Assembly: GCA_046302715.1 (NCBI GenBank)
Contig: JBKCHQ010000249.1
Location: forward strand, 1 to 10,783
Direction of reading: 5' to 3'
Origin: CAMCXT01 sp046302715
Lineage (GTDB): Bacteria > Bacteroidota > Bacteroidia > M30B66
DNA length: 10,783 nt
Shown: piece by piece, positions 1 through 6,379 of the stretch
Numbering within the stretch: the stretch's first letter is position 1
Layout: every line of letters starts with the position of its first letter
Program-made: the position numbers and the translations under genes
The notes under the pieces: generated by a model
What the model saw: only the letters and a program-made list of their open reading frames with translations
What the model was told of the DNA's origin: nothing
Database searches by the model: none

Positions 1-1005
1 TTGAGTGAATGATTCAACAGTGCTTGCATAAGCGTTGCTAAGAGCCGCAGGAATAGGGTTTAACTCTTCTCCATTCAAACAAACGATACCGTCAACATCA
101 TAACCATCGGCCAATCCACCGAAAGGATAGTTGATATCAGAAATATCTTGCAGTTTTACATATTGAGCCCACCCCAAAGTTTTAAGATCGAATAATCCGT
201 TTTGACAAGCATCGCCTAACCAAATCCAATTGCAACCATCTTGCGAAGCGAAGGCACGTACTTTTTCGGGATAACGAGCACAAGTTTGCCCAAAGGTTGT
301 TTCTACTACATGGATGTCATCACCGGCACCGTTGTGAATAGGATAGGCGAATTTTAAAGTAATTTCTCCTCCAAAACCTAAGGCTACGAAATTGTAGTTA
401 GCGGGAGCTGTGGCTACATCACTATTTTCAGGTGTTCCTAAAACATTTGCAAGTATTTGGCGAGCAGGATCGATTGGAGTTAATAAATCGCTTGTAGTAC
501 CTGGGAGGTAGCTAATTACCTCGGCTGCAGCGCAGGCAGGTGCAGGAGAAGGATTGGTGCCTGGATCTGTTGAGGTGTCGTCATCATCTGAATCGTCGTT
601 GTCATCGTCAGAATCATCATTGTCATCGTCTGAATCGTCGTTATTATCATCAGAATCATCATTGTCATCGTCAGAATCATCATTGTCATCGTCTGAATCG
701 TCGTTATCATCATCAGGCCCTTCGTCGTTATGATCTTCATCGATGGTGCAAGAGCCGATGACATCGCCATGTGCCAAATGAGCTTCAAGCGCGGATTGAG
801 ATACTGTAATAGTAATGGAGCCATTGCCGGTTTGATGGCAAATAGTTACCATTTGGTTACCGTTTCCATTGCCGTTTCCATTGCCTTGCGAAAGCATTAC
901 GGGTGCGCTTGCGCTACTAAAGCGGCTAGCCTGTGCAAGTAAAACATTGTTTGCACTAAAGATGAGTAGGATTGCTACTACGAGAACTGTGATTGGGTTT
1001 TTCAT
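1..1005 (-). CDS. Secreted protein with Asp-rich heptad tract, 3' end outside window
   Basis: I read 335 codons from ATG at 1005 with no stop, so the C-terminus lies beyond the left edge. Residues 1-25 form a signal peptide (charged start, hydrophobic core, likely cleavage after LLAQ). A Gly-Asn run follows (41-50). Next is a compact module with C56-H57, an AHLAHGD block at 75-81 and C86; this CHxTG...HLxHGDxxGxC pattern recurs in Bacteroidota surface proteins, and its Cys/His spacing could bind metal (inference). Residues 98-139 are six DDDNDDS-type heptads. From about residue 185 comes a beta-rich region (VALGFGGEITLKF, then SQDGCNWIWLGD) resembling domains of large extracellular adhesion or binding proteins. 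Export is well supported, the function is not; the acidic tract could bind calcium or act as a flexible spacer. Any sorting domain would be outside the window. The divergent neighbour is also secreted. Confidence 0.85.
   Translation of the reverse strand, partial: MKNPITVLVVAILLIFSANNVLLAQASRFSSASAPVMLSQGNGNGNGNGNQMVTICHQTGNGSITITVSQSALEAHLAHGDVIGSCTIDEDHNDEGPDDDNDDSDDDNDDSDDDNDDSDDNNDDSDDDNDDSDDDNDDSDDDDTSTDPGTNPSPAPACAAAEVISYLPGTTSDLLTPIDPARQILANVLGTPENSDVATAPANYNFVALGFGGEITLKFAYPIHNGAGDDIHVVETTFGQTCARYPEKVRAFASQDGCNWIWLGDACQNGLFDLKTLGWAQYVKLQDISDINYPFGGLADGYDVDGIVCLNGEELNPIPAALSNAYASTVESFTQ
589..714 (-). repeat. In-frame 21-bp tandem repeat, six units (DDDNDDS heptads)
   Basis: Six consecutive 21-bp units lie inside the secreted-protein gene. 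Each encodes DDDNDDS except one, which reads DDNNDDS. On the plus strand two unit types occur: those beginning tgaatcgtcgtt (589, 631, 694) and those beginning agaatcatcatt (610, 652, 673). The units at 610, 652 and 673 look identical over their full length, which suggests recent duplication. Because 21 is a multiple of three, gain or loss of a unit changes the length of the acidic spacer but not the reading frame. There are no spacers between units, so this is not a CRISPR array. Confidence 0.9.
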
Positions 1006-1219
1006 ATGGGTTAGGTTTAGATTGTATAGGGGTTACTACAATTTGCATATTTAGGTTTCATTCTTACATCGAAAAAAAACAAAAGAAAACAATAAAATTC
1101 CATAATAATCATATATTCAGTATATTAAAAACATATTGCTTGTGCTTAAATATTAATTCTTACATAGTTTTTACAGAAATAATCCGCTATTATGCATGAA
1201 AGACTAATTTTAACGGCGT

Positions 1220-2476
1220 ATGAAAGTTTTGATATCTAATGGACTGCTTCTTCTGTATCCTATATTTATGTTGGCGCAGTATCCATCAAAAGTGCGTGAG
1301 CTAGAGCAAAAGTTCGCCCAAGGCGACAGTGTGCAGCGTCAATTGGCAGATAAAATAGAAATTGAAAAATGTGCCTATTGGATGCAGCGGCTTCGGACGG
1401 ATTTCTTGCCGCAAGGGAGTGCTACTAAAGATTTGATACAACATCGCTTGATGCTGCTCGAGTACAGCGAGCCACACGAACAGGCGCTTTGGGTAGCACA
1501 TATTATTGCGCCCGAAGTTGCGGGTGGAGTGTTTGGGCGTTCCAACGATTTTCGTCCCGATCCACTGGTTAATTCCGGATCCTGCACCGATCGCGATTAT
1601 TTTTTACGTGATACGCTTCCCGATGGCAAGATAAAATACGATGGATTTGGTTACGATCGCGGACATTTGGCTCCTTCTGCCGATTTTCGATGGTCGGCAA
1701 CTGCCTTATCGGAAAGCTTCTACTATTCCAATATGTCGCCCCAAAAGCCCGAATTTAATAGAGATTCTTGGGCTAAACTAGAAGATCGCTTCAGATTTTA
1801 TGTAGAAAGCACCCAACACGCTCTCTTTGTTTTTACCGGTCCGCTGCTTCGCGACAATCTTCCTAAAATTGAACGAGCCGAAAATAAACCCAGTATTCCG
1901 GTGTATTACTATAAAATAGGCTATGATCCACAATCGAATTACATGACCGCTTTTTTAATGCCCAATAAGAAATGCGAACAATCGTTTGAAGCCTATTCAA
2001 TAACAGTTGACAGTTTAGAGGTATTAACCGGGATTGACTTTTTTTCGTTATTACCCGATTCGCTTGAAAACCGACTCGAAGGCAAGATTGATGTAAAGCC
2101 GTTTTTAAACTTGCGCGAACAGGCAGATATCAAGCCGCTTGATGCTACCGAACTGCCTCGCAACCACTTTAATACTAGCCAAGCCAAATATTACAGCGGT
2201 AAAAATGAAGAGGTAACGGTCTGCGGAACGGTGGTAAGCACTAAAAAATCGTCGAAGGGAAATGTGTTTCTTAATCTGGATAAATCCTTTCCTAATCAAG
2301 TGTTTACGGTGAGCATTTTTAAGGACCGACTTATCCACTTTTCGTATGCTCCCGAAGAATTTTGGAGCGGTAAAACAGTTTGTGTAACTGGAAAAATTAC
2401 CGACTTCAATGGTGTTCCTTCCATGGTGCTTGAGAACGAAAATGGAATTAAGCTATATGAAGTTGATGAGCCTTAG
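1220..2476 (+). CDS. Secreted DNA/RNA non-specific endonuclease with C-terminal OB-fold-like domain
   Basis: The product has 418 residues. Residues 1-19 look like a signal peptide ending MLAQ, so it should act outside the cytoplasm. The nuclease part (about 85-285) carries the family signature YDRGHLAPSADF, with catalytic H149 in D146-R-G-H. Also present are NMSPQ at 171-175 and FNRDSWAKLE, where N180 is the expected Mg-binding Asn of NucA/Serratia/EndoG-type beta-beta-alpha-metal nucleases, which cut single- and double-stranded DNA and RNA. Residues about 315-415 form an extra domain (EVTVCGTVVSTKKSSKGNVFL, then VCVTGKITDFNGVPSMVL) with the strand pattern of OB-fold nucleic-acid-binding domains. 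It probably helps grip the substrate (inference). Likely roles are nutrient scavenging or breakdown of extracellular DNA. No partner inhibitor gene is visible. The start follows an AT-rich leader without a Shine-Dalgarno sequence. Confidence 0.9.
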   Translation: MKVLISNGLLLLYPIFMLAQYPSKVRELEQKFAQGDSVQRQLADKIEIEKCAYWMQRLRTDFLPQGSATKDLIQHRLMLLEYSEPHEQALWVAHIIAPEVAGGVFGRSNDFRPDPLVNSGSCTDRDYFLRDTLPDGKIKYDGFGYDRGHLAPSADFRWSATALSESFYYSNMSPQKPEFNRDSWAKLEDRFRFYVESTQHALFVFTGPLLRDNLPKIERAENKPSIPVYYYKIGYDPQSNYMTAFLMPNKKCEQSFEAYSITVDSLEVLTGIDFFSLLPDSLENRLEGKIDVKPFLNLREQADIKPLDATELPRNHFNTSQAKYYSGKNEEVTVCGTVVSTKKSSKGNVFLNLDKSFPNQVFTVSIFKDRLIHFSYAPEEFWSGKTVCVTGKITDFNGVPSMVLENENGIKLYEVDEP

Positions 2477-2521
2477 CCGTTACCTCTAAAAGAGCTAATG
2501 ATGTGAACCGTGTTTTATGAT

Positions 2522-2556
2522 CTTTTTAGGCACGCTTAATAAGCACACTTAAAAAG
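2522..2556. terminator. Weak symmetric hairpin between convergent genes, possible bidirectional terminator
   Basis: The arms ctttttagg (2522-2530) and cttaaaaag (2548-2556) can pair over nine positions, counting one G-U pair. They enclose an internal mismatch and a short inner palindrome, gcttaataagc (2534-2544). It sits between the stop of the nuclease gene (2476) and the stop of the kinase gene (2586), where a shared terminator is expected. The stem is AT-rich and has no U-tract after the 3' arm in either direction, so an intrinsic terminator role is doubtful. Confidence 0.25.
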
Positions 2557-2585
2557 CGACACATGATGATCTTGAAAGGCAATTC

Positions 2586-3200
2586 TTAAAATAAGCCGTT
2601 AATTTCGGCATCAATTCGGTTGATGATTTCGCCCAAATGTTCGGGGTTTTCTGAAAATTTATTTTCATCCACATCAATAATGAGCAGCTTGCCGTGCGTG
2701 TAATTCGAAATCCAAGCCTCATAGCGCTCGTTTAAGCGTTTCAGGTAATCGAGACGGATGGAGTTTTCGTAATCGCGACCGCGCTTTTGAATTTGATTGA
2801 CCAAGGTTGGAACCGAAGCCCTAAGGTAAATAAGCAGATCGGGGGGCGCAATAAAACTGGCCATGAGATTAAACAGCGTGAAATAATTTTCGAAATCGCG
2901 CGTGGTCATCAGTCCCATCGCATGCAAGTTGGGAGCAAAGATGTAAGCATCTTCATAAATGGTGCGGTCTTGAATGACTTTCTTTCCGCTCTTGTGTATT
3001 TCGTTTACCTGATTAAAACGGCTGTTTAAAAAGTAAATCTGCAGGTTGAACGACCAACGCTGCATGTCTTCGTAAAAATCATTTAAATAGGGATTTTCGT
3101 CGGCATCTTCAAAATGCGGAACCCAATTATAATGTTTCGATAACAGGGAAGTAAGCGTGGTTTTCCCCGAACCTATATTACCGGCAATAGCTACGTGCAT
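2586..3200 (-). CDS. Deoxynucleoside kinase (dAK/dGK/dCK type)
   Basis: A 204-residue cytoplasmic kinase that transfers the gamma-phosphate of a nucleoside triphosphate to the 5'-OH of a deoxynucleoside, the first step of deoxynucleotide salvage. The P-loop GNIGSGKTT lies at residues 7-15 and the acidic DADENPYL at 32-39 is in the substrate-side region. DRTIYED at 78-84 corresponds to the ERS/DRS motif whose Arg and Glu contact substrate and phosphate. RGRDYE at 140-145 is the arginine LID loop. The length fits the bacterial family (about 200-220). Residues alone do not tell me whether adenosine, guanosine or cytidine deoxynucleosides are preferred. It follows the M16 peptidase gene after 84 bases on the same strand, so it may be the last gene of the amn operon or have its own promoter. 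ATG at 3200 is the only reasonable start, as an in-frame stop lies just upstream. Confidence 0.93.
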   Translation of the reverse strand: MHVAIAGNIGSGKTTLTSLLSKHYNWVPHFEDADENPYLNDFYEDMQRWSFNLQIYFLNSRFNQVNEIHKSGKKVIQDRTIYEDAYIFAPNLHAMGLMTTRDFENYFTLFNLMASFIAPPDLLIYLRASVPTLVNQIQKRGRDYENSIRLDYLKRLNERYEAWISNYTHGKLLIIDVDENKFSENPEHLGEIINRIDAEINGLF

Positions 3201-3284
3201 AAATTCTTAAATGAGCCTCCTAAAATACACCGATTCGACAAAAACAGAAACGAAAAACGAATAAATTAATGAGCTTGTAACATA

Positions 3285-4514
3285 TTAATTACCAGTGTAT
3301 AGTAGGGATGAAAGTTGTTTTTCGTCAAAAATTTCACAGGCAATGTCTTGTAAATTCTTCGCACTTATCGCATCTATTTTTGCAGCAATTTCATCAAAGG
3401 TGTCAATGCGGTTAAACAACAGGTAGGTTTTTGCAAATCCAAGCATAAGCGCATTATTGCTTTCCTGTGCCATGGCAATTTGTCCTTTAAGTTGATTTTG
3501 TGCCTTTTGAAGCTGTAAACTGCTCAGGGGCACTTCTCGCAATTTCTTCAATTCTTTGTACACCAATTCGCGGCAACGTTCAACGCTCGACGATTCAGTA
3601 CCCAAGTAAATGCTGAACAGACCGGTATCGGAATAGATGACGTATGATGAATCAATGGCATAGGTAAATCCATATTTTTCGCGAATCGAAAGGTTTAATC
3701 GGCTGCTCATGCCCGGTCCACCAAGTAGATTATTCAGAAGAATAAGTGCCGTTCGTTTCGAATCGCGCACTCCGTAAGCAGGAGCGCCCAGTACCAAATG
3801 CGCCTGATGATTTTTGCGCTTTACGGTATGATGCAAGGGGACATATTCTTCAGGAGCTTGACGTTGAAAGCTTCTTTTATTTTCTTCGATTTGCCCCAGT
3901 GTTTTGTGAAGTAGCGTACGTACCTTCTTTTCTGTGTATGGGCCTACCAGCGATAGTACCATTTGGTCGGTGTTCCAGCATCTTTTTGTAAAGGCGAACA
4001 AATCTTCGCGTTTAAATGCATTGAGATGGGCCACCGTGCCCAATATGTCATGCCCCAGCGGATGTTGTTTATAAATCTGATCTTCGAAACGGTCGTAAAT
4101 TTCTTCGGAGGGATTGTCTTTATAGGCTAAAATCTCATCGGTAATGACCGATTTTTCTTTTGCGATTTCCTTATCCGGAAAGTTTGATCCAAAGGCCATA
4201 TCGGTAAGTAACTCAAGCGCACGCTCCAAATGCGGACTCAGAAAGGAACTGTAAATACAGGTTTCTTCTTTAGTGGTGTAGGCATTAAGCTCACCACCTA
4301 CATCTTCCATCCGGCTGAGAATATGAAATGACTTGCGACGTTTGGTTCCTTTAAAAACACAATGTTCGATGTAATGAGCAATACCGTGTTCGTTTGAGTT
4401 TTCGTCGCGACTTCCAGCATTAATTAGCAAACCGCAATGCGCCACATTACTTTCGGTAGGTAAAAATATGACCCGAATACCATTACTTAAGGTCCAATGT
4501 AAGGGACTATTCAT
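3285..4514 (-). CDS. M16 family zinc metallopeptidase (insulinase/processing-peptidase type)
   Basis: A 409-residue protease of the short M16B type. The inverted zinc motif HYIEH is at 47-51 (H47 and H51 ligands, E50 catalytic). The third ligand E127, 76 residues after H51, sits in VITDEILAYKDNP exactly as the family expects. The inactive-like C-terminal half is also present, with GGPGMSSRLNLSIREKYGFTY at about 265-285, the conserved Arg/Tyr region that helps hold substrate. All active-site residues are intact, so it should be catalytic. There is no signal peptide, which suggests a cytoplasmic location; homologues cut peptides or short proteins, but the substrate here is unknown. Its ATG overlaps the last 8 bases of ywbE, indicating translational coupling within the operon. 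M16 proteins often come in active/inactive pairs, but no partner is in the window. Confidence 0.93.
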   Translation of the reverse strand: MNSPLHWTLSNGIRVIFLPTESNVAHCGLLINAGSRDENSNEHGIAHYIEHCVFKGTKRRKSFHILSRMEDVGGELNAYTTKEETCIYSSFLSPHLERALELLTDMAFGSNFPDKEIAKEKSVITDEILAYKDNPSEEIYDRFEDQIYKQHPLGHDILGTVAHLNAFKREDLFAFTKRCWNTDQMVLSLVGPYTEKKVRTLLHKTLGQIEENKRSFQRQAPEEYVPLHHTVKRKNHQAHLVLGAPAYGVRDSKRTALILLNNLLGGPGMSSRLNLSIREKYGFTYAIDSSYVIYSDTGLFSIYLGTESSSVERCRELVYKELKKLREVPLSSLQLQKAQNQLKGQIAMAQESNNALMLGFAKTYLLFNRIDTFDEIAAKIDAISAKNLQDIACEIFDEKQLSSLLYTGN

Positions 4515-4731
4515 GTGTTGCTACTGCGTTTTCTTCTGGTTCCACAATGTGTTGCACTCTGCCAACGCTTCGGTCGCTGAGCATTACTTTAATTCCTCTG
4601 GAATGATAGGGCTTGCTGGTAAGTATCCAGCGTATAACGCCACGTGTAAGTATGCCGGTTTTCTGATTGCGCTTGGTAACAATGTCCACACACATGCCCA
4701 GTTTCAAATTTTCTCGAAAGCACGTTTTCAT
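4507..4731 (-). CDS. ywbE: YwbE family protein (DUF2196)
   Basis: A 74-residue protein matching the small YwbE family, whose molecular function is not established. The recognisable order is: LGMCVDIV (11-18), KRNQKTGILTRG (20-31), ILTSKPYHSRGIKVML (36-51), then VGRVQHIV (56-63). These correspond to the family pattern of V-x-IV-x-K-x-DQ-x-TG-x-LT-x-G, ILT, H-x-x-GIKV and VGRVQ. The fold is probably a small beta barrel, and the family length (about 65-75) matches. The gene is stitched into the operon: its ATG shares ATGA with the stop of the DUF4258 gene, and its stop overlaps the M16 peptidase start by 8 bases. Here D of the usual DQ is N22. The short tail after residue 63 is variable in the family. 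Confidence 0.88.
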   Translation of the reverse strand: MKTCFRENLKLGMCVDIVTKRNQKTGILTRGVIRWILTSKPYHSRGIKVMLSDRSVGRVQHIVEPEENAVATHE

Positions 4732-5132
4732 AGGGCGGTGCAGCTGTCGTTTTGACTTTTGGGATACACCACTTCGAGCAATCGGGTGCTGAGGTATTCC
4801 GATCGGAATTTCATTTTCAGGTTTTGGCCTTGCGTGCCTTTTCCTTCAAGTAGGTATTCCGGTATTTCGCGGTTGCGGATGTCGCTGTCGCTAAAATTAA
4901 CATCAGCAGTATTTAATACGCTCAAGATATCGTCGTTGCTTAATCCTCTAAATTGGAGCTGGCATGCTGCTTTTTGCGAAATTTTTATAGGGCTCGCCCG
5001 TAATTTTTCCAATACGCGACCTTCGGGTGTCCATGCAGGAAATGTACGTCCACGCAGCAGTAATGCCCAAATGAAAAATGAGCCTAGCAAAATGCCGAAT
5101 ATAAAAAGCGTGATGCGTCGAGAAAATGGCAT
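4728..5132 (-). CDS. DUF4258 domain membrane-anchored protein
   Basis: A 134-residue protein of unknown function. Residues 7-26 form a single hydrophobic helix just after SRR, with no clear cleavage site, so it is probably an inner-membrane anchor. The soluble part begins with FPAWTPEGRVLEKL (31-44). It continues with ACQLQFRGLSNDDILSVLNTADVNF (56-80), a compact alpha/beta region and EYLLEGKGTQGQNLKMKF (92-109). This layout is the DUF4258 protein common in Bacteroidota. By the positive-inside rule the domain should face the periplasm (inference). The start lies 5 bases after the amn stop and its own stop overlaps the ywbE start in ATGA, so it is co-translated with both. No catalytic motif is visible. 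Confidence 0.8.
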   Translation of the reverse strand: MPFSRRITLFIFGILLGSFFIWALLLRGRTFPAWTPEGRVLEKLRASPIKISQKAACQLQFRGLSNDDILSVLNTADVNFSDSDIRNREIPEYLLEGKGTQGQNLKMKFRSEYLSTRLLEVVYPKSQNDSCTAL

Positions 5133-5137
5133 AGCGA

Positions 5138-5911
5138 TTAATCGAATCGTAAGTGTTTAACGGTTAATCCGTTATTGATAAGTTCGTTCAGCGATTGAAT
5201 TCCGATTTGGAGGTGGTCATCCACAAAATGTTTAGTAACGATAGTGTCGGAGCGCTCGGTTTTAATACCACTTGCCACCATGGGCTGGTCTGATACGAGC
5301 AATAGCGCTCCGGTAGGAATTTTATTGTAAAAACCCACACTAAATATGGTGGCCGTTTCCATATCTATAGCCATGGCCCTAATCTTTCGCAGGTATTTTT
5401 TAAAATCGTTGTCGTGTTCCCAAACCCTGCGGTTGGTGGTGTAAACAGTTCCAGTCCAGTAGTCCTTATTGAAATTTCTGATGGTGGTAGATACTGCTTT
5501 TTGAAGCGAGAATGCGGGTAGGGCAGGTACTTCGGGCGGAAAGTAATCGTTAGAGGTTCCATCGCCTCGTATGGCGGCAAGCGGCAAAATAAGGTCACCC
5601 ACTTTATTTTTGGGTTTTAGTCCGCCGCATTTACCCAAAAACAGGCAAGCCTTAGGTTGCAGTGCCGAGAGTAAATCCATAATTGTAGCACCGTTTGGAC
5701 TACCCATTCCGAAATTAATGATGCTGATGCCGTTAGCAGTTGCCACTTGCATGGGACGGTCTTTGCCCACTACTTCTACACGATGGATTTCGGCAAATTT
5801 TTCAACATAGTTGCTGAAATTGGTAAGGAGAATATATTTGCCAAACGCCTCCAATGCCATTCCGGTATAACGGGGCAGCCAATTATTGACTATTTCTGAT
5901 TTGTTTTTCAT
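5138..5911 (-). CDS. amn: AMP nucleosidase, short Bacteroidota form
   Basis: A 257-residue cytoplasmic enzyme of the PNP/UDP phosphorylase superfamily. AMP nucleosidase splits AMP into adenine and ribose 5-phosphate, linking adenylate level to purine salvage. Visible motifs are NFGMGSPNGATIMDLLSAL (66-84, phosphate site region), LFLGKCGGLKPKNKVGDLILP (90-110) and GDGTSNDYFPPEVPALPAF (116-134). DMETATIF (183-190) supplies the ribose-binding Glu, and SDQP (207-210) carries the base-protonating Asp208. E. coli Amn is about twice as long, with an extra N-terminal domain missing here; the short form is normal for this phylum. It could be another superfamily nucleosidase, but the opening WLPRYTG...YILLTNF is typical of AMP nucleosidase. 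It is the first gene of a four-gene operon. Its start shares two bases with the divergent neighbour, and a likely promoter lies at 5991-5998 inside that neighbour. Confidence 0.92.
   Translation of the reverse strand: MKNKSEIVNNWLPRYTGMALEAFGKYILLTNFSNYVEKFAEIHRVEVVGKDRPMQVATANGISIINFGMGSPNGATIMDLLSALQPKACLFLGKCGGLKPKNKVGDLILPLAAIRGDGTSNDYFPPEVPALPAFSLQKAVSTTIRNFNKDYWTGTVYTTNRRVWEHDNDFKKYLRKIRAMAIDMETATIFSVGFYNKIPTGALLLVSDQPMVASGIKTERSDTIVTKHFVDDHLQIGIQSLNELINNGLTVKHLRFD
5811..5840 (+). promoter_or_regulatory. Bacteroidota-type promoter for the HsdR-N gene, inside amn
   Basis: TTG at 5811-5813 and TATATTTG at 5833-5840 match the phylum's -33 TTG and -7 TAnnTTTG consensus with a 19-base spacer. 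The start would fall near 5846, leaving a leader of about 65 bases before the ATG at 5910. The element lies within the amn coding sequence, read on the opposite strand. The full consensus and correct spacing make this the best promoter call in the window, but there is no transcript evidence. Confidence 0.6.
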
Positions 5912-6377
5912 GCCAGAGCGATTGACAGATTTGCCTGTTTTAAATTTACCTGAAGCCGCTTTGCGATTGCGGGAGCTGCCCCGAGGCAGGCAAATATACG
6001 ATGCATTTCGAAAGAAATGGGTTTCTTTAACCCCCGAAGAATGGGTGCGCCAGCATATGCTGCATTATATTCATCAACATTGTGCGTATCCCGCCAATAA
6101 AATAGCGGTTGAATTTTCGCTTACTGTGAATGGTTTGAAAAAACGTGCCGATATTTTGGTATGGAATCGCCAACTCGAACCTTGGCTTTTAATTGAATGT
6201 AAAAATACTTCGGTAATCTTAAATCAAGAGGTGATGGATCAAATGCTCCGCTATAACTTAAAGTTAAAAGTACCGTACATGGCAATGACCAACGGCAATG
6301 GCTTGCTGGTACTCAAAAATCAAAACGGGAAGGCTGAGGTACTCGAAGTTTTACCTGCGTACGAAGCTGAACGCTAA
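5910..6377 (+). CDS. Stand-alone HsdR N-terminal-like (PD-(D/E)xK) nuclease-fold protein
   Basis: A 155-residue protein corresponding only to the N-terminal nuclease domain of type I restriction R subunits (HSDR_N_2-like). It opens with IYDAFRKKWVSLTPEEWVRQHMLHYI (29-54), the hallmark of this Bacteroidota family. The nuclease core is then intact: E69 in the first helix/strand region, D81 in KKRADILVW, and E96-C-K98 in LLIECKNT, giving D-x14-ExK. Q111 in VMDQMLRYN (109-116) follows, as in RecB-like nucleases. No helicase, hsdM or hsdS gene is nearby, so it is not a working type I system here. A housekeeping DNA-processing role is plausible but unproven. I chose ATG 5910 because homologues begin close to this point; an in-frame ATG at 5886 would add eight residues. 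Its stop is 2 bases from the stop of the convergent transpeptidase gene. Confidence 0.87.
   Translation: MPERLTDLPVLNLPEAALRLRELPRGRQIYDAFRKKWVSLTPEEWVRQHMLHYIHQHCAYPANKIAVEFSLTVNGLKKRADILVWNRQLEPWLLIECKNTSVILNQEVMDQMLRYNLKLKVPYMAMTNGNGLLVLKNQNGKAEVLEVLPAYEAER
5991..5998 (-). promoter_or_regulatory. Candidate -7 element for the amn operon, inside the HsdR-N gene
   Basis: On the minus strand this reads TATATTTG, a full match to TAnnTTTG and identical to the element serving the opposite gene. It lies 79 bases before the amn ATG at 5911. The -33 region has only a T-rich TTTC at about the right distance, not a clear TTG, so the call is weaker than its partner at 5811-5840. Confidence 0.42.
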
Positions 6378-6379
6378 GT

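Noticed and set aside
589..714. CRISPR-like array
   Set aside because: The units are directly adjacent with no spacers and lie in frame inside a coding sequence.
516..824. Open frames over the acidic repeat, one Met/Thr/Ile-rich (minus) and one Arg/His-rich (plus)
   Set aside because: Both are out-of-frame readings of the 21-bp repeat; the long frame from 1005 has a signal peptide and a coherent domain order.
1006..1219. Promoters or a small RNA in the divergent AT-rich spacer
   Set aside because: I found no TAnnTTTG match with a proper partner on either strand, and no stable hairpin.
3216..3221. AGGAGG (minus strand) as a Shine-Dalgarno site for the deoxynucleoside kinase
   Set aside because: It is 15 bases from the ATG, too far to act well, and an in-frame stop lies between; this phylum rarely depends on such sites.
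5138..5911. Purine nucleoside phosphorylase or MTA/SAH nucleosidase
   Set aside because: Same superfamily, but the N-terminal WLPRYTG...YILLTNF block and the GDGTSNDYFPPEVPALP region fit the short AMP nucleosidase better.
5910..6377. Type I restriction-modification locus
   Set aside because: Only the N-terminal nuclease domain is present, with no helicase, methylase or specificity gene nearby.
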